Below are positions 1 to 6,012 of a stretch of DNA of 8,124 nucleotides, piece by piece. Under the pieces are notes generated by a model. That model did no database searches. It was not told the origin of the DNA and saw only the letters and a list, made by a program, of their open reading frames with translations. Where the stretch lies: NCBI GenBank assembly GCA_031262625.1, contig JAISHJ010000059.1, positions 1-8,124 of the forward strand. The letters run 5' to 3'. A program made the position numbers and the translations under genes. The stretch is from Ruminococcus sp. GTDB lineage: Bacteria > Bacillota > Clostridia > Oscillospirales > Ruminococcaceae. Each line of letters begins with the position of its first letter. Within the stretch, counting starts at the first letter, position 1.

Positions 1-1
1 C

Positions 2-74
2 AGCTTGTGACCGGATTCGAACCAGCGACCTGCTCATTACGAATGAGCTGCACTACCGACTGTGCTACACAAGC
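2..74 (-). tRNA. tRNA-Thr (anticodon CGU)
   Basis: On the minus strand this folds into a full cloverleaf. The acceptor stem is GCTTGTG/CACAAGC, the D stem GCAC/GTGC, the anticodon stem GCTCA/TGAGC around the loop TTCGTAA, and the T arm carries the standard TTCGAAT loop. The middle of the anticodon loop (plus positions 39-41) gives CGU, which reads the threonine codon ACG. The discriminator base is U, and the next base is G, so the CCA tail is not encoded and must be added after transcription. It lies downstream of rpsT on the same strand with no promoter of its own that I can see and no clear terminator in between. It may therefore be processed from an rpsT read-through transcript (inference). 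The window edge cuts off whatever follows, possibly further tRNA genes. Confidence 0.95.
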
Positions 75-81
75 ATTGTAA

Positions 82-97
82 GGCGGCAAGAGCCGCC
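82..97. other. GC-rich hairpin just upstream of tRNA-Thr
   Basis: A perfect 6-bp inverted repeat, GGCGGC/GCCGCC, with a 4-base loop lies 7 bases before the mature tRNA 5' end on the minus strand. Neither strand has a run of T directly after it, so it does not look like a normal intrinsic terminator. It could be a processing or stability element in the rpsT-tRNA transcript, or a degenerate terminator. The function is not determined by the sequence. Confidence 0.4.
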
Positions 98-163
98 GAG
101 AAAATTTTGAATTCCGGCAATAGCAGCCGAAAGAAATTTAAGTTGATGGTGAAATAGAAGCGG

Positions 164-191
164 ACAGTCTTGAGGATTGCCTGCAGACTGT
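164..191 (-). other. Weak hairpin directly after rpsT stop
   Basis: A 7-bp inverted repeat (ACAGTCT/AGACTGT) with a 14-base loop begins 3 bases after the rpsT stop codon on the minus strand. The bases after it are not a T run, so termination here would be weak or factor dependent. The rest of the 75-194 interval shows no open reading frame and no strong promoter. Confidence 0.3.
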
Positions 192-194
192 TGA

Positions 195-455
195 CTACTT
201 AGCGGAATTAAGAAGCTTAACGAGACGGGATTTTTTGCGGGCAGCGTTATTTTTGTGAAGGATACCCTTGGTAACGGCTTGGTCGAGTTTGATAACAGCT
301 GTCTTTACTGCTTCTGCGGTGTTTTCACCGGGTGCAGCGAGCGCAGCATCTGCTTTTTTGAGGGTAGATTTAAGATTGCTCTTAATAGATTTGTTGCGGA
401 GAGCTCTTGTTGCTTGAGTTTTTACGCGTTTTGAAGCGGATTTGATATTAGGCAT
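195..455 (-). CDS. rpsT: 30S ribosomal protein S20
   Basis: This 86-residue, strongly basic, helical protein matches S20, which binds 16S rRNA early in assembly of the small ribosomal subunit. The N-terminus (MPNIKSASKRVKTQ...) carries the family's lysine/arginine-rich rRNA-binding pattern, and the C-terminal half holds the typical HKNNAARKKSRL block (about residues 67-78). The length matches the usual 85-90 residues. The ATG at 453-455 is preceded by a clean GGAGG ribosome site at 461-465. The gene stands alone on the minus strand, as rpsT often does, with tRNA-Thr downstream and a divergent operon upstream. Its leader contains a small hairpin before the ribosome site (476-492). Since S20 of E. 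coli represses its own translation, a similar leader control is possible here, but this is inference. Confidence 0.97.
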   Translation of the reverse strand: MPNIKSASKRVKTQATRALRNKSIKSNLKSTLKKADAALAAPGENTAEAVKTAVIKLDQAVTKGILHKNNAARKKSRLVKLLNSAK

Positions 456-475
456 TTTTTCCTCCGAGTAATATT

Positions 476-492
476 TTCCGGGGTTACCGGAA
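476..492 (-). promoter_or_regulatory. rpsT leader hairpin
   Basis: TTCCGG and CCGGAA form a 6-bp stem with a 5-base loop in the rpsT 5' leader, 10 bases upstream of the GGAGG ribosome site on the minus strand. The placement suits a translational control element or an mRNA stabiliser. There is no direct evidence of binding. Confidence 0.35.
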
Positions 493-542
493 CTCTATAT
501 GGATTTATTTGGACTATTAAACCTTTATTCAGACTTATTATA

Positions 543-571
543 ATTTTAACATAAAAAAATTATAAAAGCAA
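543..571 (-). promoter_or_regulatory. Probable rpsT promoter
   Basis: On the minus strand, TTGCTT (566-571) is followed after 17 bases by TAAAAT (543-548), placing the transcript start near 536 and giving a leader of about 80 bases. The surroundings are very AT rich. Two perfect TATAAT boxes also occur on this strand (559-564 and 537-542), but neither has a good -35 partner at standard spacing, so the exact start is uncertain. Confidence 0.5.
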
Positions 572-640
572 GAGTTTTTAGTTATAATGTTAGTAAAAAA
601 ATATAGCACAAATTTGTACAAAATGCACAGAAACTTACCC

Positions 641-669
641 TTGCATATTGAAGCGGTGTATGTTATAAT
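641..669 (+). promoter_or_regulatory. Promoter of the CBS-alr-prmC operon
   Basis: TTGCAT (641-646), exactly 17 bases, then TATAAT (664-669) preceded by TGT, an extended -10 element. The predicted start is near 676, about 60 bases before the first ATG. The upstream stretch 540-605 is rich in A and T runs, as in UP elements. No other good plus-strand promoter is visible before alr or prmC, so all three genes probably depend on it. Confidence 0.75.
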
Positions 670-734
670 ATAGAATGAACTAATATGGAAAATTATTATC
701 ACGCGAAATTTTATATAAAGTCAGTGAAGATTTT

Positions 735-1136
735 ATGAATATTTTATTTTTACTCCAACCAAAATCAGATGTAGCACTCCTCACCGATACAACCCCGGCA
801 GCGGACGCACTTGCGGCATTCGCACAGTTTCGCTTCTCTGCCGTCCCGGTTACGACCGCTGACGGAAAGTATTTCGGAACTGTAACTGCCGCCGATTTTT
901 TAAGCTTTGTACTTACCGGCGACACTCCCGAACATAAAACCGTCGCGCAGATTTTAGACCCTGAAAAGAATCCTCCGGTGCGGATTACAGCGAAACTTGA
1001 CGACCTTCTCCTCCTTGTAATGGACCAAAATTTTGTCCCTGTTGTGGACGACCGCGACTGCTTCATGGGGATAGTTACCCGAAAGCGAATTATGCGGTAC
1101 TATTATTACGACAGGCTCAAGGGTAATGAATACTAA
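735..1136 (+). CDS. Small two-CBS-domain protein
   Basis: This 133-residue protein consists almost entirely of a tandem CBS pair (Bateman module), a fold that usually binds adenine nucleotides. CBS1 covers about residues 12-62, with the typical FSAVPV strand and G48-TVTAAD-54 loop. CBS2 covers about 80-125 with the matching NFVPVVDD and G112-IVTRKR segments. CBS1 keeps the acidic residue (D54) at the usual ribose-contact position, while CBS2 has R118 there. No enzyme, transporter or membrane segment is attached. The layout resembles the c-di-AMP-binding proteins DarB/CbpB of Firmicutes, but identity with them is not shown. The start is preceded by only a weak purine-rich site (GTGAAG). The stop overlaps the alr start by 11 bases, so the two genes are co-transcribed and probably translationally coupled. 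A role in sensing nucleotide state for cell-wall precursor supply is inference. Confidence 0.85.
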   Translation: MNILFLLQPKSDVALLTDTTPAADALAAFAQFRFSAVPVTTADGKYFGTVTAADFLSFVLTGDTPEHKTVAQILDPEKNPPVRITAKLDDLLLLVMDQNFVPVVDDRDCFMGIVTRKRIMRYYYYDRLKGNEY

Positions 1137-2316
1137 TCCTCTCAGGCTTTTCGCCGAAATTTCGCTTGACGCTGCAATCGCAAACCTAAACGAACTGAAA
1201 AAGCTTGTACGTCCCGCTAAAACCGGGATTATGTGTGTTATAAAAGCCAACGGCTACGGGCACGACGACTGCACCCTCTGTAAAGTTCTTGAGGAAAACG
1301 GCGTACATTATTTTGCAGTATCAAACATAGATGAAGCAGTGAAGCTTCGCGAAGGCGGATGCGAAGGCGAAATTTTAATCTTAGGTTACACTCATCCCCT
1401 CTATACAGAAAAGCTTATAAAATACAATATAATTCAAACGGTAACAGGTCTTTCGCACGCCTCCGCTTTATCGGAGCAGGCAGCAGGCGGCGAAATACGC
1501 GTACATATAAAAATAGATACCGGCATGGGAAGGCTTGGGGTTAAGCTTTACGACTTTGAAAAGGCTAAGGATGAGGTTTTAGCGATAACAAAACTTCTCG
1601 GAATAAAAGCCGAGGGGATTTTCACCCACCTTGCCGCCGCCGATTCCGAAGACCCTGACGACCTTGACTTTACCGCCGCACAAACGGAATGTTTTTTCTT
1701 TCTTGCAGACGAGTGCGAACGCGAAGGCGTGAAGTTTACGCATAAACACTGCTTCAACTCTGCCGGGGGGCTTATCCACTATGACCCGCGGAGTACGCTT
1801 GTGCGCTTCGGTATTGCTCTTTACGGCTTGAAGCCGGATGTTAACCTAAAACTTCCGGTAAAATTAACGCCGGTGCTGTCGCTTCGCAGTCACGTCGCAC
1901 AGGTTAAGACCCTCTATAAGGGCGAAACGGTGAGTTATGGGCGGACTTTTACTGCAAAGCATGAGATGAAGATTGCGGTAGTAACTGTCGGTTACGCAGA
2001 CGGCTACCCTCGGTCACTTTCCTCTTTCGGCAATTCTCCCAACGGCTATATGTTAATCTGCGGGAAAAAGGCGCGGATTCTGGGGCGGGTATGCATGGAC
2101 CAGACAGTAGTTGATGTGACGGATATTCCGGAAGCAGAGGTCGGTTCGCTTGTAACCCTAATCGGCAGTGACGGAGAGCATACAATAACTGCCGACGACC
2201 TTGCGGTGATGGCGGATACAATCGGTTACGAAATAGTCTGCGGAATAGGACTTCGCGTACCGAGACTTATCTATAAAGGCGGAGAACTGATTAAGATAGT
2301 AGATTACTATAATTGA
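1126..2316 (+). CDS. alr: Alanine racemase
   Basis: This is a PLP-dependent enzyme that interconverts L- and D-alanine, supplying D-alanine for peptidoglycan in the cytoplasm. The 396 residues hold the N-terminal TIM barrel with the PLP-binding lysine K40 in the motif VIKANGYGHD. The second catalytic base is Y271 in SYGRT, equivalent to K39/Y265 of the Geobacillus enzyme. The GYADGYPR segment and the C-terminal MDQT motif (M324-D325-Q326) of the beta domain are also present. The length is slightly above the usual 370-390. The ATG at 1126 gives the normal alr N-terminus (LFAEISLDAAIANLNELK) and lies inside the end of the CBS gene. The only ribosome site is AAGGG, 2 bases before the ATG, so translational coupling to the CBS gene is likely. 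prmC follows after a 9-base gap. Confidence 0.97.
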   Translation: MNTNPLRLFAEISLDAAIANLNELKKLVRPAKTGIMCVIKANGYGHDDCTLCKVLEENGVHYFAVSNIDEAVKLREGGCEGEILILGYTHPLYTEKLIKYNIIQTVTGLSHASALSEQAAGGEIRVHIKIDTGMGRLGVKLYDFEKAKDEVLAITKLLGIKAEGIFTHLAAADSEDPDDLDFTAAQTECFFFLADECEREGVKFTHKHCFNSAGGLIHYDPRSTLVRFGIALYGLKPDVNLKLPVKLTPVLSLRSHVAQVKTLYKGETVSYGRTFTAKHEMKIAVVTVGYADGYPRSLSSFGNSPNGYMLICGKKARILGRVCMDQTVVDVTDIPEAEVGSLVTLIGSDGEHTITADDLAVMADTIGYEIVCGIGLRVPRLIYKGGELIKIVDYYN

Positions 2317-2325
2317 GGGAGAAAT

Positions 2326-3204
2326 ATGCTTTATAAAGAGATTATCCCCTACATTGAAAAGAAGCTTAAAGGCGGCGGAATTAACCCCGATGATATAAAG
2401 ATCGAAGCAAGAGTAATTGCTGAGGACATCGGCGGACTGACATTAACCGCTATTACGATTAATCCCGAAAATGAGATTCTCCCCGGGAAGCTTGCAGCTA
2501 TGGAAAAGGTTATAAATACCCGTGTATATGAGCGCGTTCCGCTACAGTACCTTGTTCCGCTATGGGATTGGTACGGCGTTAAGCTTAAGCTTGCGGACGG
2601 GGTACTCTGCCCACGTCAGGAGACGGAACTGCTAATAGATATTATCCGTGACAAGATGAAAGAAAAAGGGTTAGATGCACCTCTATTCCTTGACCTTTGC
2701 ACCGGAAGCGGAAATATAGCTATAATGCTAAAGAAAATCTTCCCGAAAAGCACCGTCTACGCGGTAGAAAATTCTACAATGGCGATACCGATGTTTAAGT
2801 TTAACTGCAAATATAACGAGACCGAAATTAACTTTGTGCAAGGTAACGTTATGGAGCAGACAACTTTAGTTAAATTTAACGATGAAAACGGCTTACCGTT
2901 ACAGTTTGACGTAATAGTCTCAAACCCACCGTATCTGACAAAAATCGAGATGAATACCCTCCAGCCGGAACTCAAGCATGAGCCGGAAGCGGCTTTATAC
3001 GGCGGTTTTGACGGACTTGATTTTTATCGCGTAATCCCTGTCCTCTATAAAAACTTTATAAAAGACGGCGGTATGCTCCTATTTGAGATAGGGCAGGAGC
3101 AGGGTAAAGACGTGAGGAGAATAATGAACAAGGCAGGCTTTAGAGACATAAAAGTAATTCACGATTTGGGTGACAACGACAGAGCGGTTTTGGGGATAAA
3201 ATAG
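2326..3204 (+). CDS. prmC: Peptide chain release factor N5-glutamine methyltransferase
   Basis: PrmC uses S-adenosylmethionine to methylate the glutamine of the GGQ motif in release factors RF1 and RF2, raising termination efficiency. The 292 residues fit the family (about 280-290). There is an N-terminal helical substrate-recognition domain ending in the VPLQYL...CPRQETELL segment. The Rossmann-type methyltransferase core follows, with motif I DLCTGSGN at residues 123-130 and the diagnostic NPPY at 200-203, which orients the glutamine amide. One small deviation is that the usual glycine after PLQY-h-h is replaced (PLQYLVPLW). GAGGGAG (2315-2321), overlapping the alr stop codon, is a strong ribosome site 4 bases before the ATG. 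In Firmicutes prmC usually follows prfA; here it follows alr, and prfA is not in the window. A terminator hairpin closes the operon. Confidence 0.95.
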   Translation: MLYKEIIPYIEKKLKGGGINPDDIKIEARVIAEDIGGLTLTAITINPENEILPGKLAAMEKVINTRVYERVPLQYLVPLWDWYGVKLKLADGVLCPRQETELLIDIIRDKMKEKGLDAPLFLDLCTGSGNIAIMLKKIFPKSTVYAVENSTMAIPMFKFNCKYNETEINFVQGNVMEQTTLVKFNDENGLPLQFDVIVSNPPYLTKIEMNTLQPELKHEPEAALYGGFDGLDFYRVIPVLYKNFIKDGGMLLFEIGQEQGKDVRRIMNKAGFRDIKVIHDLGDNDRAVLGIK

Positions 3205-3228
3205 TGAAAAGCAAAAGTAATAAAAAAA

Positions 3229-3256
3229 TCCCCGCGCAGATATTTCTGCGCGGGGA
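3229..3256. terminator. Bidirectional intrinsic terminator between prmC and the Rpn-tail gene
   Basis: A perfect 12-bp GC-rich stem (TCCCCGCGCAGA / TCTGCGCGGGGA) with a 4-base loop. On the minus strand it is followed by seven T residues (plus 3222-3228), an excellent terminator for the gene at 3263-3514. On the plus strand it is followed by CTTTTCTT, a less perfect tract that can still end the CBS-alr-prmC transcript. It lies 25 bases after the prmC stop and 6 bases after the convergent gene's stop. Confidence 0.93.
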
Positions 3257-3262
3257 CTTTTC

Positions 3263-3514
3263 TTACAGCGAGAGTAATTCACTCTGCGATAAGCCGGTAA
3301 CCGATGATATAATATCGAAAGCAATTTTTTTCGCAATCAAAGCTTTTGCCACTTCACGCGCTTTTTTTTGTTCGCCTTCTGCTATACCTATCGTTTTGCC
3401 TTCTGCTAATCCTTTTTTTGTTGCTTCCGCAAGCGAAAGCATCTCTGTAAGCCACGCATCTTCGCGATTGCGGGCAATCTCCCGCATACGCTCGTCAGCG
3501 TTCAGGTACATCAT
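3263..3514 (-). CDS. Stand-alone C-terminal tail of an Rpn-family (PD-(D/E)XK) protein
   Basis: This 83-residue protein resembles only the C-terminal region of Rpn-family recombination-promoting nucleases/putative transposases. It has a charged helix (about residues 5-30), a glycine run with 4-residue period (G35, G39, G43, G47 in GLAEGKTIGIAEGE), a helix KKAREVAKALIAKK, and a terminal helix-turn-helix-like stretch ending in TGLSQSELLSL. The N-terminal nuclease domain with its acidic/lysine catalytic residues is absent; an in-frame TAG lies just two codons upstream of the first ATG. There are two adjacent ATG codons (3512-3514 and 3509-3511); the ribosome site AGGGG (3515-3519) fits the second better. 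A near-consensus promoter and its own terminator argue for an expressed unit, but decay of a longer gene is the main alternative. In E. coli, intragenic C-terminal Rpn products act as antitoxins to full-length Rpn; any such role here is inference. Confidence 0.65.
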   Translation of the reverse strand: MMYLNADERMREIARNREDAWLTEMLSLAEATKKGLAEGKTIGIAEGEQKKAREVAKALIAKKIAFDIISSVTGLSQSELLSL

Positions 3515-3525
3515 CCCCTATTAAC

Positions 3526-3554
3526 ATTATACCACACCGAAAAGCAAATGTAAA
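3526..3554 (-). promoter_or_regulatory. Near-consensus promoter of the Rpn-tail gene
   Basis: On the minus strand, TTTACA (3549-3554, five of six consensus bases), a 17-base spacer, then TATAAT (3526-3531) preceded by TGG, an extended -10. The predicted start is near 3519, at the ribosome site itself, so the mRNA would have almost no leader. Confidence 0.8.
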
Positions 3555-3607
3555 GTATAAATTTTATTTCACCCGTATTACAGTTAAGTGACGATTTAAG
3601 TAAAAGC

Positions 3608-3636
3608 TTGCATTAATTAAGATAATATGGTATTAT
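3608..3636 (+). promoter_or_regulatory. Promoter of the solute-binding lipoprotein gene
   Basis: TTGCAT (3608-3613), 17 bases, then TATTAT (3631-3636) preceded by TGG, an extended -10. The -35 sequence and architecture are the same as for the operon promoter at 641-669. The predicted start is near 3643, giving a leader of about 27 bases with the ribosome site GAGGA (3658-3662). Confidence 0.7.
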
Positions 3637-3669
3637 TAAAGCATATTATTTGATAATGAGGACTTTAAT

Positions 3670-5967
3670 ATGAAACGAATTTTCGCCTTTTTTACTGCCG
3701 TATTAATTTTATGTTTGACAGCTTGTAATTCCGAGGTCCCCGCCGCTTCAAAGGATAATATTTTCGGAGCAGTACCGCTTATAGAAAGCGGAGATGATTT
3801 TGATTCGGTATTACTGGCGGTCTTTAACGGCGATTATTTCATTTTCACCGCTTCAAAAATGGTTTATGATGATATTGATAACTATCAATATAAAACGTTA
3901 CTTATAAGCGCCGATAAAAACGGCAATATTATCAGTAAAAAAGAACTGACCGATCCGACAGAGGACAACGGTTACGAAAATACAAGTTATAACGTTTTTT
4001 ACGCGGCGGGGGAAACTGTTTACGCGATTAAACAGCAAAGCAAACTTGTTACAAGCGCGGATGGTTATCCTCTTTCCGAAGAAGAGACGACACTTATTAC
4101 GATAGATGAAAACCTAAACGAAACGGAACTCATGAGTATTAATGATGTTCTAAAGAACGTTTTAACAGAATCGTATATTTATGTTCAGTCAATCGCGGCG
4201 GATAATTCAGGCAATATATACCTATACACAGGGCAGAGTGTTTACGGCATAAATATCGCTTCGGGGGAAATTTTCTTTACAAAAACGCCGTCAGAAAGCG
4301 GCTATATTTCAGGGCTTTCGCGCATGGCAGACGGCGGTGTAGGAATAACGGAATTAAAATACAGCGAAAGCGGAACAGAATCTGTTCTTACGCCGATTTT
4401 AGGGGATAAAACAGGCGAGCCTGTAAATATACCTATGATGGGGAGCATGGCGAGGGGCAAAGAAGGTTCGCCGTTTGAATATTACTACATCTCAAATTCT
4501 TATATTTATGGCTTTAACGGAAGTGCTGATGAAAAAACTGTCGTGGTTGATATGCTTGCTTCCGGGGTAGGAAATATAAACATAAATGCCGGAATGACTT
4601 CCGAAAATATTCTGTTTTATATATCACCCACAGAATTTGCAGTAGTTGGCAACGACAGCAAAACCCAAAAGCGCGGAATATATCTGCTTAGCAAGCTTGA
4701 CCCTAAAGATGTCCCCGACAGAGAACTTATTACCGTTGCGGGGCTTTATGAAGATGACTATATCGCCGCATTTATCAAGGAATATAATCAGTCAAATCTG
4801 CGTTATCAAGCAGAGTATAGGTTCTACGGAAGCGGAATATCCGACAATACCGACGAACTTCTGACCGGACTTAATATCGACCTTGTTTCCGGAAAAGCAC
4901 CCGACATACTTATAGTAGACGTTAATGCGCCGTTCGGGAATTATTCATCAAAGGATATGTTTGAAGACCTATATGGCTATATGGACAATGATAAGGATTT
5001 TTCAAAAGATGAACTTCTGCCGTCAATGCTAAAGGCACTCGAGACAGACGGCAAGCTTTATGAAATATGTCAGGCGTTTTCCGTTTCTACCCTTGTGGGG
5101 AAGACGGAGATTTTCGGAAGCAAGCCGGGAATAAGCCTTTTGACAATGCAGGAAAAGGCGAAACAGTATGAAGGCGCAAAATTATTAGATTCTTACAAAA
5201 TGGGGATTTTATTCACTTTCCTCTATAATTCAATCGACAATTACGTCGATTACGAAACCGGCGAAAGCAGCTTTAATTCGCCTGATTTTATAGAAATGCT
5301 AAAGCTTGCGGACAGTTATCCGACAGACCTCGAGTCGCAGTCTTATACTAATGGTATGCAGACAGTGCCTTATTCAAAGGATAAAACCCTCCTTGATACT
5401 CTTTATATTTCAGACTTCCGACAGGCGCAAAATACCGCTAAAGCGCAGTTTGACGCGCCGATAACCTTCTTAGGCTATCCGAACGAGAAGGGCGAATCGG
5501 GTATATTAGCGTACCCCCGAAGCGGATTAGCGATAATAAAGGGTACGAAAAATCCCGAAGCTGCGTGGGATTTTGTGAAGCAGTTTATCTACTACAAACC
5601 GCCCTATCAGTCCGGAAATATCATCTACGGAAACAGCTTTTCAATACTTAAGTCCCGCAATGAAGAGCTTGCGGCGGAGGCTATGGAAGACCCCTACTAT
5701 ATCGACCAAAACGGCGTAAAATATCCTACAGAAAATACTGTTTTTGCCGCCGGGGTTTCTGTTACCATGCCTAATAATACCGAAGAAGATAATAAAGTAA
5801 CCTATGATTTGCTTGACAACATCAGCGGTATAGCGCGCTCAGATCAAAATATCTGGAATATAGTAACGGAAGACGTCGAGAACTTCTTCGCCGGGAAAAA
5901 ATCAGCAGAAGAAACCGCTGCTCTAATAGACAACCGCGTCTCAACATATCTTGCAGAATCAATGTAA
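3670..5967 (+). CDS. Two-domain lipoprotein with C-terminal extracellular solute-binding domain
   Basis: This 765-residue protein begins with a lipoprotein signal peptide: a basic start (MKR), a hydrophobic run, and the lipobox LTAC with lipidated Cys19. It should be anchored to the outer face of the membrane. Residues from about 30 to 340 form repeated short beta-rich units (for example DKNGNI, DENLNE, DNSGNIYLYTG, NGSADEKTVVV), consistent with a beta-propeller or similar sensor-like region. Residues from about 350 onward (RELITVAGLYEDDY) resemble a family 1 extracellular solute-binding protein, with the typical APDIL at 410-414, YGYMDNDKDFS, and AWDFVKQFI near 632-640. The length is well above the 400-500 residues of ordinary binding proteins because of the N-terminal region. 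No ABC permease or ATPase gene is adjacent, so it is either an orphan receptor served by a distant transporter or a sensor. The ligand is unknown. GAGGA 7 bases before the ATG supports the start. Confidence 0.85.
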   Translation: MKRIFAFFTAVLILCLTACNSEVPAASKDNIFGAVPLIESGDDFDSVLLAVFNGDYFIFTASKMVYDDIDNYQYKTLLISADKNGNIISKKELTDPTEDNGYENTSYNVFYAAGETVYAIKQQSKLVTSADGYPLSEEETTLITIDENLNETELMSINDVLKNVLTESYIYVQSIAADNSGNIYLYTGQSVYGINIASGEIFFTKTPSESGYISGLSRMADGGVGITELKYSESGTESVLTPILGDKTGEPVNIPMMGSMARGKEGSPFEYYYISNSYIYGFNGSADEKTVVVDMLASGVGNININAGMTSENILFYISPTEFAVVGNDSKTQKRGIYLLSKLDPKDVPDRELITVAGLYEDDYIAAFIKEYNQSNLRYQAEYRFYGSGISDNTDELLTGLNIDLVSGKAPDILIVDVNAPFGNYSSKDMFEDLYGYMDNDKDFSKDELLPSMLKALETDGKLYEICQAFSVSTLVGKTEIFGSKPGISLLTMQEKAKQYEGAKLLDSYKMGILFTFLYNSIDNYVDYETGESSFNSPDFIEMLKLADSYPTDLESQSYTNGMQTVPYSKDKTLLDTLYISDFRQAQNTAKAQFDAPITFLGYPNEKGESGILAYPRSGLAIIKGTKNPEAAWDFVKQFIYYKPPYQSGNIIYGNSFSILKSRNEELAAEAMEDPYYIDQNGVKYPTENTVFAAGVSVTMPNNTEEDNKVTYDLLDNISGIARSDQNIWNIVTEDVENFFAGKKSAEETAALIDNRVSTYLAESM

Positions 5968-5979
5968 CAAGTTAACTTG
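5968..5979. repeat. Perfect 12-base palindrome after the lipoprotein stop
   Basis: CAAGTTAACTTG begins directly after the stop codon of the lipoprotein gene and lies 33 bases before the fhs promoter -35 box. No T run follows, so it is not an intrinsic terminator. It may be chance or a dimeric regulator site for fhs. No other terminator is visible between the two genes. Confidence 0.3.
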
Positions 5980-6012
5980 AAGAAATCATCAACTAATCCT
6001 GACAAAAAATAC

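Noticed and set aside
583..588. Plus-strand TATAAT as a possible second operon promoter
   Set aside because: No usable -35 sequence lies 16-18 bases upstream, while the 641-669 promoter is much better.
456..734. Riboswitch or T-box leader for alr or the CBS gene
   Set aside because: The predicted leader from 676 to 734 is only about 60 bases, with no specifier, antiterminator or conserved riboswitch core visible.
680..1066. 128-codon minus-strand open frame opposite the CBS gene
   Set aside because: It is antisense to a clear CBS domain gene, is serine/arginine rich as shadow frames are, and lacks a ribosome site or family resemblance.
1949..2221. 90-codon minus-strand frame inside alr
   Set aside because: Antisense to a conserved part of alanine racemase, with no start signals.
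3340..3420. Repeated TTCTGCT/TTTTG segments that looked like a short tandem repeat array
   Set aside because: They encode the 4-residue glycine repeats of the Rpn-tail protein and are explained by the coding sequence.
3204..3524. 106-codon plus-strand frame after prmC
   Set aside because: It runs through the terminator hairpin and antisense to the Rpn-tail gene, whose sequence matches a known family, so this is a shadow.
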